From contig CM043955.1 of assembly GCA_014529385.2 (NCBI GenBank), positions 138,807,108 to 138,871,107 on the forward strand: DNA of 64,000 bases. Reading direction: 5' to 3'. The position numbers were made by a program, and so were the translations under genes. This stretch comes from Adiantum capillus-veneris. Taxonomy: Eukaryota > Streptophyta > Polypodiopsida > Polypodiales > Pteridaceae. Shown in pieces: positions 33,700 to 45,785 of the stretch (position 1 is its first letter; the number at the start of each line of letters is the position of its first letter). Under the pieces are notes generated by a model. The model ran no database searches. It was not told the DNA's origin and worked only from the letters and a program-made list of their open reading frames with translations.

Positions 33700-34888
33700 A
33701 TGGCTAGATCACAGGACACTGCTCTTTACAATATCAAGAAGCTGGATGGAACCAATTTCCCATTGTGGAAGAAGCAGATTTGGCACGTGTTGGTACAAAA
33801 GAAGCAGATAAAACCTATAAAGCTCAAGGGGATAAAACCAAAAGATATGGACAAAGATGAATGGAGCGAAATGGATGAATTGGCACTTTCTACCATTATG
33901 CTGACTGGATGGAACCAATTTCCCATTGTGGAAGAAGCAGATTTGGCACGTGTTGGTACAAAAGAAGCAGATAAAACCTATAAAGCTCAAGGGGATAAAA
34001 CCAAAGATATGGGCGAAGATGGACGAAGATGAATGGAGCGAAATGGATGAATTGGCACTTTCTACCATTATGCTGACTTTGGCAGAAAGCGTTTACTTCA
34101 ATGTAGCAGACGAGATGTCGGCTTATGAAGCATGGACAAAGCTGAGTGATCTTTATGAGAAGCAAAGTGCAGCTTCACAGGTATACTGGCTTAAGAAGCT
34201 TGTTGACTTGAAGATGAAAGAAGGGACACCTATGTCCAATCATCTGAATGAATTCAACACCATCTATATTCAGTTGTCAGCTCAAGGTGTCAAGTTTGAT
34301 GAACCTGTTAGAGCTATGTTCCTGTTGATCACATTGCCGGAAAGTTGGGACACTTTTCGCACAGCTTTGAGTAATTCCACACCTCCAGATGGTTTGACCA
34401 TAGCAGGTGTAGAAGGCAGTCTGCTTACTGAAGAAACCAACAGAAAGACAATGGACAAAGGCAAAGGAACAACCTTAGTTGTCAGGGGAAGGACCAAAGA
34501 AAAGTACAAAGGTGGAAAGAGGGATCAGTCTCGTAGCAAGTCCCGCAGTGCTAAAGGCGAGAGTGACATACAATGCTACCATTGTGGCAAGAAGGGTCAC
34601 ATGAAAAGAGACTGCAGAGAATGGAAAGCAGAAAAAGGAAAAGAGAAAGCTGAAGACCATGGTGAGAAGAACAAGTCCTCAGTGAAGATTCAAGAAATAA
34701 ATGTGACAAACACTGTTGTAGAGGATGACAGTCTAGTGTCAGGAGATATCTACTTCTTGAAAAATATGATGGACTCAGCTCTTCTTACACCATCTGATGG
34801 AAATGCATTATGTGACTGGATTATAGACTCAGGCATCACTTTATGTGTCTCCAAACAAGGAGTGATTTACCTCTTATGTGACCACTAA
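33700..34888 (+). pseudogene. CopA Gag and start of protease
   Basis: Gag starts MARSQDTALYNIKKLDGTNF at 33700. A 163-bp out-of-frame tandem duplication follows, so the rest of Gag is read from 33926. The capsid helices (VYWLKKLVDLKMKEGTPMSN, FDEPVRAMFLLITLPESWDT) and a CX2CX4HX4C knuckle (CYHCGKKGHMKRDC) are present. The protease active site (CDWIIDSG) is reached, but the frame is lost soon after. The product would be the particle protein plus protease; this copy is defective. Confidence 0.88.
33742..34067. repeat. 163-bp tandem duplication in CopA Gag
   Basis: Units start at 33742 and 33905 with CTGGATGGA. The period is 163 bp, not a multiple of three. A 12-base difference near the end of the second unit shows some later change. 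Confidence 0.93.
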
Positions 34889-35909
34889 AGATCATGTTCG
34901 GCTAGGCAATGGGCAGACATGTGAGATCTTAGGTGTTGGAGATGTTCAATTGAAGTTTCATAATGGCTCTTCTTTCACGCTGAAGAATGTGAGACATTTT
35001 CTCCCAATTACAAAGAGCTTGATCAGCACAGGTTTACTTGATGATGTTGGCTACGTCACCACTTTTGGACAGAACATGTGAAAGATATCCAAGGGTTCTA
35101 TGACAGTAGCACATGGAGTAAAGTCTGGAGGACTTTACATGATTTATGTATCAAATGTCTCTAAAAATGTAATCAATGTAACCGAGCAGCCGAACGTTTC
35201 TTTGTGGCATAGCCGGTTAGGACATATGTCCAAGAAGGGAATGGAAATCTTGTCTCGTTCTGGTTATTTTCCTGGCTTGTCATTTAATGATTTTGAATTC
35301 TGTGAACATTGTCTGTATGGTAAGCAAACACAGCAACCACATAAGCATAGAATCAGTAGAAGAGATACACAGTTGGCACTTGTTCATAGTGATTTGTGTG
35401 GACCTATGCCTAACCTATCTCTAGGGGGAGCTTCTTACTTTATGACATTTATAGATGATTAATCGAGGAAAGTATGGGTTTACTTTCTCAAGCACAAGGA
35501 TGAAGCGTTTAGTGTTTTCAAAACGTTTGTGACACTTGTGGAGAATCAGTGTGGCAAGAAGCTTAAATGCTTATGTACTGACAATGGTGGAGAGTATGTT
35601 TCAAAGGCCTTTCAGGACTTTTGTGAGTCAAAAGGTATAAAACGTAAACTTACTGCTCCTTACAATCCTCCTCAAAATGGTGTTGTTGAGAGGATGAATA
35701 GGACCATACAAGAGAAGGTCAGAAGTATGTTGTCTAATGCACAACTGCCAAATGGGTTTTGGGCTAAAGCTGTATCAAAAGCTGTTCATCTTATAAATAG
35801 ATCTCCTAGCAAGGTTTTGAAGAAGGATTCAGTGGCAGAGATGGTATGGTCAGGCAAAATGCCCTCATACAAGCATCTCAGAGTCTTTGGTTGTGAGGCA
35901 TATACTTGA
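34878..35909 (+). pseudogene. CopA pre-integrase and integrase
   Basis: Three open pieces: protease end (34878-35081), GAG-pre-integrase to first integrase segment (35100-35462; LWHSRLGHMSKKGMEIL, VHSDLCGPM), and integrase core end plus C-terminal part (35529-35909; CTDNGGEYVSKAF, QNGVVERMNRTIQEK, RVFGCEAYT). Nonsense codons interrupt at 35079-35081 (TGA) and 35460-35462 (TAA). A further frame change occurs near 35905. All three catalytic acidic residues are visible across the pieces. Confidence 0.9.
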
Positions 35910-36950
35910 GCCAAAGAGTAGAAAGTGCATCTTTCTAGGCTATGGTAATTCTGGTGAGATGGGGTACAGACTTTGGGATCCCGAATCCAAAAAGGTTATC
36001 AGCAACAATGATGTTCACTTTAATGAAGCCAAATATCATTCTAAACCAGAGAGGGTTGAGGAGATTAGAAGAGTTGTCTTCCAAAAAGATGGACCTGCAT
36101 GTGCAAGACAAAATGTCAGGGCTCAAGAGGAGCAAGGACAGGATAGAGTGGAACCACAGGTTGTGGCTGAGCCTGAGCCACCTATTGTGCGTATATCTGG
36201 ACGTATCACGCGACCTCCTGATAGGTTTGTTCCATCTATGAACTATGTCATGTTGACTGATTGCAATGAGCCTTCATGTTACAAGGAAGCAGTGCAAATG
36301 AAGGACTCCGAGAATTGGCAATTGGCCATGCAGTCAGAGATGACAGCTATGCATAAAAACCAGACACGGAAGCTAGTTAAATTACCACACGGCAAAAAGG
36401 CTCTACCTTGTAAATGGGTTTACAGGTATAAGATCACCGCTCATGATAGTCAGCCAAAGTACAAAGCAAGGCTTGTTGCCAAAGGCTTTAAGCAAGAACA
36501 AGGCATTGACTTCGATGAAGTCTTCTCTCCGGTGGTCAAGATGACTACATTGAGATGCTTTCTTGCATTGGTTGCCATATTAGATTTGGTGTTGCACCAA
36601 ATGGATGTCAAGACAGCGTTCTTGCATGGTGATTTAGATGTGAAAATTTACATGCAGCAGCCAGAAGGGTTTGTTGAGAAAGGCAAGGAAGATTTGGTAT
36701 GCCAGTTGTTAAAGAGTCTTTATGGCTTAAAACAATCACCGAGGGCATGGTACCATAAGTTCCACAAGTTTATGATTTCTCAAGGCTACAAACATAGTGA
36801 GTTCGATCACTGTCTATATACAAAGAAGGCTAAGGATGGCAGTTGGCTGATCCTTATTTTGTATGTGGATGACATGTTGATTGCAGGCAAGCACTTGGAA
36901 GAAATTTCAGCTTTGAAGTCAAAGATGGCAAAATCGTTTGACATGAAAGA
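35887..36950 (+). pseudogene. CopA reverse transcriptase, 5' part
   Basis: Open from the integrase tail (CIFLGYGNSGEMGYRLWD) through the reverse transcriptase fingers ([19 protein letters not shown]) and palm (QMDVKTAFLHGDLDV, YGLKQSPRAWYHKF). The catalytic box is ILYVDDMLIAG. It is cut at 36950 by GypB within the segment after the catalytic box. About 1.06 kb of this enzyme is intact. Confidence 0.93.
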
Positions 36951-38584
36951 TGTAATGGAATTTGCCTATTCAATTTGAGAGTAGCGGAATTTAATGAGAG
37001 TACTTTCAAGAAATGATTTTGTGAGCATAGCGGGTAGACATAATTGAAGATAGCAACATAATTATAGCAATTAGTTAACTTGGCATGGACAATACTTTTG
37101 CAAGAGAGAGAATTTAGAGAACATGACAACAGTTGAGGACCGGATTTATGTGGAGCCGGTCCCCCTCCAATAGGCATTTGTATTATGATTTCTCCCATAA
37201 AGAGAGACTTGTTACAATACATTCTTTGTGTTCCTTGTGACCTAGGTGAAGCAATGAAGATGGAAAGCTTCATGCATCACCATCATAGCATAACCTAAAC
37301 TTGAAGAAAGCTTTAACTATACCAAGCCTCGGTCCCAAGACCTCAAACACCTTCGAAGGTGGAGAGAGCTAGCAATGAATGAGGGTAGGGAAGAGGAAGA
37401 AGAAACATTTCATACAAGAAAGAGCTAGTTCCTCACTTATCATAACTCTTGTGCTAGCATACATAATAGCATAGTAATGAAGAAGAAATAGATGGCAAGC
37501 TCACGCATTGAAGCATGGCTCTTGGATGGATTTGCACTCCATAGCCAAGAGTGTTGGTGTAGGCTCTCAACCTCTACTTGCTTGGAGAAGGAGAGGGAGC
37601 TCTTGCACTTTGCATAGTACACAATGAGAGTGCTTGTGAGTGTGTGTTGGTGAGTATACCCCCTAAGCACCCCCCTAGCTTGCTTGGGTCGACCCCCCCT
37701 TGTAGCTCATGCTTGAAGCTCATTGGACCCCTCCAGGCCTAGCCAATCACAAGCAGAAGCCATTACAAGCAGCAGGGATAGCCTTGGGACAAGTGTCCCC
37801 CTTTCCCCTTTGAAAGAGAGGACTTGATAAATGAAAAAACAATTAGATAATTCAAGTAATTTATCATTGGACCCCTTTGAAGCCTAGCCAATAGGCTTCA
37901 AAAAACACATGAAGGTAACATGGGTAGGGACCTGACATGTGTCCTTGCTGCCTCTTCAAGCTGGGGCTTCCCTTGTGAGTGTGAGTGTGTGTTCTCTCTC
38001 TAATCCCTAGGAAAAGGGCTCGCCCCCCCTCTTGTAGGGATGCTTTTGACTTTAGGAGCTCAAGCACCTTAGTCATCAAGCATGACAAAGCACTTGGACT
38101 AGGGGGTATTCCCACAAGCATCTCAGGCAAGCATGTCAAGGCACCTCAAGCACCTTAATCAAGCGGCAAGTCAAGCACCTCAAGCACCTTAATCAAGCAC
38201 CTTAATCAAGCACCTTAATCAAGCACCTCAAGCAGGACAAACACCTCAAGCACGACAAGCACCTCAAGCAGGTCAAGCACCTCGAGCTTAGGCCGGGTTC
38301 CCACCTCAAGCTCAGCCCTAGCTTACCTAAGGTCAAAGGACTTTTACACACATTATTGGAGGTCTTCAATGAAGCTAACCCTAAGGTCTTATGCTCCATT
38401 GGTTAGCCTTGCTCTTGATAGACCATCTCCCATTTGGGCCCCTTTACTATTGGCCCCGTGTTGAGATAGATCTATAAGCACATATCTATATCTTAACACT
38501 TGTTCCCGTTTATTCTCCCACATTAAGTGATCAATTTAATATGAGAAAATCATTTAGGTTGGTTAGATATTAGATTTTATGACA
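36951..38584 (-). repeat. GypB 3' LTR
   Basis: 1634 bp. Plus-strand ends are TGTAATGG and TTATGACA. Contains an AAGCACCTCAAGCA minisatellite at about 38110-38290 with more TTAATC-type units than the partner LTR, which explains the length difference. Confidence 0.95.
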
Positions 38585-38944
38585 TTACCTCTCTCTTGGA
38601 ATCATAGTCGTCCTCGACTATGAGGTAGAAGAGATAAAGGCTTAGTCATTAATCAATCATACTTAGCGGGTAGAGGATCCCTTTTTTACCCTACGACATC
38701 TTTCCAAGATGGATGACTAATCCATTTGGTGCTTGGGAGACATAGCTGCCGCAAGCATGTCTACTCTTTAGTCCATTTCATTCTCCCAAAGTAGAGTGAC
38801 AAATTCTACTTGGTGTTTGAGAGACGTCGTCATCACAAACATGATTCTAAGCATGCATACTAGTTAAATTTGTGCACAATTAAAAAGAGGATTAGTCTTA
38901 TAAGACAAAAACATGAGTCATTTAAAAGAGAATTGTACATTTGC

Positions 38945-40816
38945 TTACTCTAATGTAGCATTGTAAGCATTGACAAGGTTCATACTATCCTTAAGTTGTA
39001 CTCCTTGCATCCATTTAGCATCTTCAAAAGGATAATTTTTGAACTTAATAAGATACCGTCGGATTATCTTACCATGTTGTAGTACCTTGTCTTCATGCCG
39101 AAGGACAGCTTCGGGTTGTAGCAGCTCTTCTTGGTCTTCAACTTCGGGAGGGTCTTCAATAATTGATTCAATTGGTGGCTCTCCTTTGTAGGGCTTAAGT
39201 AGGCTTACATGAAAGGCATTGTGTATAAGCCAATGGTTGGGCAACTTGAGTTGATAAGCCGTCTCATTGATAGGCTTCAAGATTTGGAAAGGACCATAGT
39301 ACCTTTTTGCTAGTTTAGCATAATACTTTTGATGGCCCGTAGGATTTTTGCCTGTCGTTTGCCTTAATCGAGCCTTAGGAAACTTGAGTAAGACCCAATC
39401 ATTTTCTTTGAACATTAAGGCTCTTCTGTGCTTATCAGCAGCAGCTTTTTGCCTTTGTCGAGAGATGGCTATAGCCTCCCTAATCTTTTGAAAAGATTCT
39501 TGTAGGTCACGGCTATATTCATCGGCGGCGAAGATCTTCCCATGTACTTTGAGTAGCAAGGGACTTTTAGGTCTTCCCTCTATGATCTCGAAAGGTGCTT
39601 TCCCCGTAGAAGTATGTACAGTATTATTGTAGGCATACTCTACTAGAGGTAAATACTTTTCCCATTGTGAGCGTTGATCTACTTCGGTAACATAAGTTTT
39701 GAGTAGATCGAGTATCGTAAGATTGGCTATCTCACTTTGGCCATCCGTTTGTGGGTGATAGGCCGAAGAGAAATTCAATCTTGTTCCTAGATTTTCAAAG
39801 AGACCTTTCCAAAAATTACTAGTCATTCTCGAATCTCTATCTGACACGATGGATGTGGGTAATCCATGGTGCTTGAAAATCTGAGATATGAAGAGAGTTG
39901 CCATTTGATGTGCCTTAATAGTGTTTTTGACAGGAATAAAATGTGCTTGTTTGCTAAATCTGTCGACTATTGTCCATATTCCTGTATTCCCATGGATAGA
40001 CTTGGGTAATCCAAAGATGAAATCCATGGATATACTCTCCCATGGTGAATTTGGAATAGGCAATGGCTGGAGTAATCCAGGTTGCTTCCCTGTATCATAC
40101 TTGGTCTTTTGGCATACTACACATTTTGAGACATACTCTTGTATGTCCACTTTCATGGTAGGCCAATAGAAATACGTCTCTACTCCTCGGAGAGTAGGTT
40201 GAATACCTCTATGCGCTGCATATGGAGGAGCATGGGATTCATACATAACCTTCTCACGAAGGGAATGGGTAACACATAGCCTATTGCCGTGGAGAAGATA
40301 ACCATCCTGCAAGGTGAATGGTTCCTCTTTCTTCCCCAAAGCAAGGGCTGACATTATGTCTCTAAAGTCAGGGTCAGTAGCATACTCATCTATCATAGAG
40401 GATAGATCATTGTGAGTAGCTATAGACACCGCATTAACTTTTGGTCGTCGTGAAAATGCATCGGTGACTTGATTGTGCTTACCAGCTATGTGAGCAATAT
40501 GGAAATTAAATTGCGAAAGAAAATTTGCCCACCTCATTTGTTTGTCGGAAAGTTTGGTTTGCGTCATGAAATACTTGAGACTTTGGTGGTCGGTTCGTAG
40601 GATAAATGGAGTCCCCAATAGGTAGTGCTTCCATGTATCTAGGGCATGTAGAACAGCTAAAAGCTCTTTCTCATAAATGCCCAAGACTCGTTCATCACTA
40701 TTGAGCCTTCGGCTCTCATATGTTATGGCATGCCCTTCTTGAAGCAAAACCGCTCCAAGGCAATCACCACACGCATCACATTGGACCTCAAATGGCTTTG
40801 AGAGATCCGGAAGCAC
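38945..40816 (-). pseudogene. GypB RNase H, integrase and chromodomain
   Basis: 623 open codons. RNase H begins after the reverse transcriptase connection (FEVQCDACGDCLGAVLLQEG, YEKELLAVLHALDTW, LRTDHQSLKYF). Integrase follows with its HHCC zinc domain (AHRGIQPTLRGVETYFYWP, CVVCQKTKYD) and D,D,E core (SMDFIFGLPKS, IVSDRDSRMTSNFW, HPQTDGQSE). The C-terminus has a GPY/F-like segment (KRYYGPFQILKPI) and a chromodomain-like segment (RRYLIKFKNYPFEDAKWM). Chromodomains of such elements can steer integration to H3K9-methylated chromatin. It lies downstream of an in-frame TGA at 40922-40924. The longest intact pol piece in the window. Confidence 0.95.
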
Positions 40817-40921
40817 GAGGACTGGTTGGGAAGTAAGCTTCTCTTTGAGTTTTTCAAAAGCATTTTGCTCCTTAGCAGTCCATACAAACTTAACGTTCTT
40901 CTTTGTTAGGTCGTGTAGTGG

Positions 40922-41626
40922 TCATGCTACTTGAGAGAATTTTGCTATGAAGCGTCTATAGTATGCACACATACCAATAAAGCTTCTTAGCTCATGTAGA
41001 TTCCTTGGGTTAGGCCATGATTTTATTACCTCTAACTTTGATGGATCCATACGAATACCATCGTGAGAGATAATATGACATAGATATTGAATCTCTTGAA
41101 GGAAGAATTCACCTTTCTTTTGGTTGAGAAAAAGTTTTTTTTCCCTCAAGGCTTGAAAAATCACTTGGAGATGTTGCTTATGTTCCTCCAAAGATTTGGA
41201 GTAGATGATGATATCATCAAAGAACACTCCAGTGAATTTACGATATGGTCTAAAATTTTTCTCCATGAGACGATTGAAAGTAGCTGGTGCATTAGTCAAG
41301 CCAAAAGGCATGACTAGATATTCATAAAGACCAAATGTTGTGCGAAACGTGGTCTTTAGGATATCTTCATCCACTATCTTTATTTGATGATAGCCACTCT
41401 TAAGGTCAATCCTACCGAAGTAGGTAGAACCTTGTAGCTTATCAAACAGATCTTCTACCCGAGGCACGGGAAATCTGTTTTTGATAGTGATATGGTTTAG
41501 TGCTCGATAGTCCACACACATACGGTATGTACCATCTTTCTTTTGCACTAAAAGGACTGGAGAACAAAAGGGAGAGGAACTGGGCCTCACCATCCCTTTG
41601 TCTACCAATTCCTGTACTTGCCTCAT
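40922..41626 (-). pseudogene. GypB reverse transcriptase
   Basis: 234 open codons covering fingers and palm: LVQKKDGTYRMCVDYRALN, FGRIDLKSGYHQI, MPFGLTNAPATFNRLM, the catalytic FFDDIIIYS box and HIISHDGIRMDPSK. It is bounded by in-frame TGA codons at 41654-41656 (upstream) and 40922-40924 (downstream). Both stand where Arg codons are expected in relatives, consistent with CGA to TGA changes. Confidence 0.94.
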
Positions 41627-41653
41627 AATCTCCTCTTGTTGAGCTTGTGAGAC

Positions 41654-42268
41654 TCAATAAGGAGGTTTGTTAGGCGGTGAGCTTCCTAGAAGGAGCTCAA
41701 TACGATGGTCATCATCCCCTCGTTTTGGAGGTAGGTCCATATGGATATCATCGATGAACACATCTTGGAATCCTTTTAGAAAAGTAGACAAGTCTAACTC
41801 TTCTTGATTCCTATCATTTTCATTTGATGAAACATTATTAGCTTTTAGAGACTCTTTGACATAAATCATGTACGCAGAAACTGAGCTCTTCATTGATTTA
41901 TCAAAAGAAAGAGGATTTACAAGTGGAATAGTGCGACCACGCTCACTAGCATCTATATACATGTTCTTTCCCCTGTAGGTGAAGTAAATTCTCCTTTCAG
42001 GGAACTTCATGTTGGCAGCCATGCGATCAAACCATGGTGCCCCTAGGATAACATCCTGATGTTGGAGAGGAGAGATGAAGAAGTCTTCTTTGTCGACATA
42101 GCTTTGGACATGAAGCCTCAACTTCCCAATCAAGGGAGTAACGGAGGCTTGTTGTCCCTTGAAAGCTGCATCAGTTGTTACTATATCTCCCATCTCAAAA
42201 GCTTGAATGCCCAACTTGGTGGCCAACTCTATTGATATGAAGTTGAGAGTAGAGCCACGGTCAAACAA
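41654..42268 (-). pseudogene. GypB aspartic protease
   Basis: 204 open codons. Active-site region FDRGSTLNFIS has Arg where D-S-G or D-T-G is usual. The flap and LGAPWFDRM (equivalent to ILGxxWL) follow, and then a linker to the reverse transcriptase. The Arg may be a mutation that inactivates the enzyme. Confidence 0.85.
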
Positions 42269-42288
42269 GATGAAGGCATCATGCTCTC

Positions 42289-43654
42289 TTACCTTTCCCC
42301 AAGCATAGGAGAGTGATGATCCTTTGCAATGAGCATCCTCTTTTGGAGCTTCGATGGTGGAAGCCCTAGGAGTCTCATTGCGAGTATTCTTCTTGGGGCA
42401 AGAACGATAGCCATGTCCTTGCTCCCCACACTTGAAACATTTATGGTCCTTGCGAAAAGCTTCAAGCTCTTCAGGAGAGAGTTTGTTTTTACCTTTGTAA
42501 ACTCCCTTCTCCTTGGACCGATTGTTGTTGTTGTTGTTGTTGTTGTTGGAAGTGCCTTGGGAATTATTTTGAGCATTGGATTTCCCCTTTGCATCATTTT
42601 ATCTTTGTTTTCCATGGGCTTGACATTACGTCTAGCCCCTTGATGGAAATTGATGCGTGAAGCAACCATGGTGTGATGGATTACTTCGGTAATAGTACCA
42701 GGCCGTTGAGAGTTGATGTATTCGGCCATCTCTTCAGGTAATCCCGCACAGAATTGATGTCTTTGCTTGGCAAAGTCTATCTTTTGAAAGACAGTAGCTT
42801 TGAGATGTAAATCCCAAAACTTGTCTACATACTTGTTGATAGACTCATGAGAGAGAAGCTTCAAGCCGCGCCATTCGGTAAGAACTTTATCTTTAGTATC
42901 GCTTGGAAGAAATTGCTTCATGATGGAAACTCGTAGAGTTTTCCATGTCTTTGGGGCTTCTCCATTGCCACGAAGGCTAGCCTACCATTGACGAGCTGAT
43001 TTTTGGAAGTGCATAGCTACATGGCGTAGCTTGGAGGACTCTGTGAAGCCCTCGTCCCCAAAAGCCGCATCAAATTGTTGGATGAAGGCCAACACTTTGT
43101 CGATAGCGCCAAAGGTGCCATCGTAGGTGAGAAAAGAGATACTCTTTCCTACCTCCTTGAACTTCTTTAGCTTTTGTGACCTTCGCCATGCAGGAAATGA
43201 TTTGCGATGTCCTCCCCTCTTGTATTCTCTAGGAGAATAGCCATAACTTTCATCGGAAGAGGAGGAAGGTGAAGAAGAAGGAGAAGAGGGTGACCTCTTC
43301 CTAGCCCTTTTTTTTCCTTTGTTTCCTCTCTTGCCTTTCAGAGTGATGAGGAGAAGGACTATAGGTTGCTCTTTTCCTCTTGGGAGGAGTAGGCGATCGT
43401 CTAGACCGCCGTCTTCGTGGAGCCACATCTTCAGAAGAACTTAGACTGTCATTGCTTTCTTTCTCTTTGGATTCCTCCTCTCGAATGGGAGAGAGTCTTC
43501 TTTTGGGGGTCTCTTCAAGAGGCCTCCTAAGCTCTCTCTCCTCTGGGAGAGGAAGGGAAATTCCATAAGCACGAAGTTGTTGAGTAACTTCGGCTTGCAA
43601 AACAGGGTTGCCCATAGCTTGTTGCAACCTAGTGACGAGATAATTCACAAACAT
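42289..43654 (-). pseudogene. GypB Gag (after CopC insertion)
   Basis: Three overlapping frames hold one Gag. An Arg/Ser-rich N-terminal part is on 43654-43301 (RRRRSRRSPTPPKRKR). The start of the capsid domain is on 43428-42982 (FIQQFDAAFGDEGFTESSKL). The capsid continues on 42921-42289 (WRGLKLLSHESINKYVDKFW). A zinc knuckle CFKCGEQGHGYRSC is readable near 42440-42400 in a further frame. The break just upstream falls in a (TTG)n run at about 42525-42548, an obvious slippage site. The first 24 codons of Gag (from 49363) lie on the other side of CopC. Confidence 0.85.
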
Positions 43655-43668
43655 GGGAGCATCATCAT

Positions 43669-44456
43669 TGTTAAGTATGGAGCCTGATTTACCCTTGTAA
43701 TTTTATGTGGTAAAAGCGCACATTTGTAAGGCCCCCATTATGAGGAGAAGCCATCGTGCGTGAAGGAAAATCACTCACCGAAAACCAAAATTTTCACGGA
43801 CAAGAATCAGGGGCAACTTTAAAGGCCTTGGGGGCCCCGAGACTTTTTTTCCGTCCGAATATTCTTTTTCGCCGGAATATTATGGCCGGACAGCGGTCGG
43901 AAAGTGGTCGAAAAACAACCAGTCGGTTGGCCGGTGGCCGGTAGTCAATGGCCGATGACCGGAAGTCAATGGCCGGTGGCCGGTGGTCGGAAGTCAATGG
44001 CCGGTGGCCGAATTCAAAAGCGGACTTTTCTTCTCAAGGGCGGCCACACATGGGCGGATTGGAGGGTCCGATTTGGACTTATTCGCACAAGGGCGGCTAC
44101 ACATGGTTGTCTCTCATAAGAGAGGGCAGCCCTTTTGGCCTATAAAAGGAGGCCATTTCTACACACATTTCATAGTGTGAAGTTGATGCAACAAGGTGAG
44201 TGTGAGGTGGTGAGAGTGAAGCAAGGCGGGAGCTCCATTAAGGGTATAATCCCTTTGTAAACTACTTCTTGTTTTGAAGTACTAAAACCATTGAGTGGCT
44301 GCTTTCCCGTGGACGTAGCCCACATTGGGTGAACCACGTATATCGTGTGTACTCTCTCTCTCTCTCTCTACTCTATAATCTCGTGTATATAAATCTGTCT
44401 CTCTCCATTAAGTAATCTACTCAATTATCTATTTAGCTACGTCTTATTTCCTAACA
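43669..44456 (+). repeat. CopC 5' LTR
   Basis: 788 bp, TGTTAAG to CCTAACA. U3 holds a GC-rich minisatellite built on GGCCGGTGGCCGG with AGTCAATGG spacers (about 43920-44010). TATAAAAG at 44141-44148 is the likely core promoter. A (CT)n tract near 44350-44370 is much shorter than in the partner LTR. Confidence 0.96.
44141..44148 (+). promoter_or_regulatory. CopC LTR TATA box
   Basis: TATAAAAG about 315 bp before the LTR end. The equivalent site in the 3' LTR (about 48941-48949) reads TTTAAAAG, so only the 5' copy keeps a canonical box. Confidence 0.7.
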
Positions 44457-44458
44457 AC

Positions 44459-44470
44459 TGGTATCAGAGC
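44459..44470 (+). other. CopC primer binding site
   Basis: TGGTATCAGAGC, complementary to initiator tRNA-Met, two bases after the LTR. Confidence 0.93.
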
Positions 44471-44529
44471 AAGGTTTGCTCGTAGCTAAATTATCTCAAG
44501 GAAAGGATTCCTTGAATTGAGTGGGAGTT

Positions 44530-45785
44530 ATGGCGGAGGAAGGGAAGCTCAAGATTGAGAAGTTCAACGGCAAAAACTACCAACATTGGAAGATGCAGAT
44601 TGAAGACTATCTCTACCAGAAGGACCTCTATTTACCATAGGCGGTCTTGCGAAGAAGCCCGCAACAATGGCAGATGAAGCATGGATTGTCCTTGATCGAA
44701 AGGCACTGGGAACAATCCGGTTAAGCTTGGCGTCAACGGTGGCCTTCAATGTTTCGGAGATGAAGACCACAGAGGACTTGATGAAGTCACTTGACGACTT
44801 CTACGAGAAACCATCGGCATCCAATAAGGTATTTCTTATGAAGCGCTTGTTCAATCTAAAGATGGCAGAGAATGGTTCAGTTGCAGAACACCTAAATGAC
44901 TTTAACACAAACATAAGTCAACTTCGATCAGTGAAAATCAATTTCGATGACGAAGTGCGAGCTCTCCTTATACTATCATCTCTACCGGATAGTTGGGACA
45001 GCCTTGTGATGGCTGTAAGTAATTCTATCTCTGGCACAAATACTCTTAAGTTTGATGATGTTGTGGGTGTTCTCCTAAGCGAGGAAATGCGAAGGAGAAG
45101 CACAGGAGAATCATCAAGTGCTGCACTATCAGTGGAAACAAGAGGAAGGCTTAAGGAGAGGTTCAAAAACCAAAAGGGTTGTGATCGCTCAAGGCAGAGC
45201 AAGTCACGCACAAAGTCAGTTCTTGAATGTTGGAACTGCGGCAAGAAGGGCCACGTCAAGAAGGATTGCTGGTCCAAGAAGAAGAAGGAGACAGAGTCTC
45301 AAGACAACAAGCCAACATCGGAGGCCAATGTGGCAGGTAAAGTAGAGCAAGATGCTCTAATTCTCTCATTAGACAATGTGTCTAATTCCTGGATAGTAGA
45401 TTCCGGGGCTTCATTCCATGCGACACCACACAAGCAACATTTCCAAGACTACACCAAAGGTAATTTTGGGTATGTATACTTGGGAGATGATGAAGCTTGT
45501 GAGATTGTCGGCAAAGGTACAGTTTCTGTCAAAACTGCTAACGGAAATGAATGGAAGCTTAAAGATGCTAGGCATGTTCCTTCTCTTCGCAAAAATTTGA
45601 TCTCTACAGGACAATTGGACGATGAAGGTCACAACATTGCATTCGGAAACAAACGGTGGAAGATCTCAAAGGGATCTTTGGTGGTTGCCAAGGGTGAAAA
45701 AGTCCTGTTAGCACGCAACCTTCAGCTTGTGCAGCAACTACAGAAGTTGACAATGCGGTGTGGCACTACCGACTTGGGCATATGA
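44530..45785 (+). pseudogene. CopC Gag and protease
   Basis: Gag starts MAEEGKLKIEKFNGKNYQHW at 44530 and runs into a stop at 44638. The frame from about 44640 continues Gag, so a one-base loss lies near 44636. From 44667 the frame is open for 372 codons: capsid (LKFDDVVGVLLSEEMRR), a CX2CX4HX4C knuckle (CWNCGKKGHVKKDC), and protease (SWIVDSGASFHATPH) with canonical D-S-G. Confidence 0.92.

Noticed and set aside
43756-44180. Plus-strand ORFs rich in Gly/Trp/Arg in the CopC LTR
   Set aside because: They translate the GGCCGG minisatellite. The same region is non-coding LTR and is repeated in the 3' LTR.
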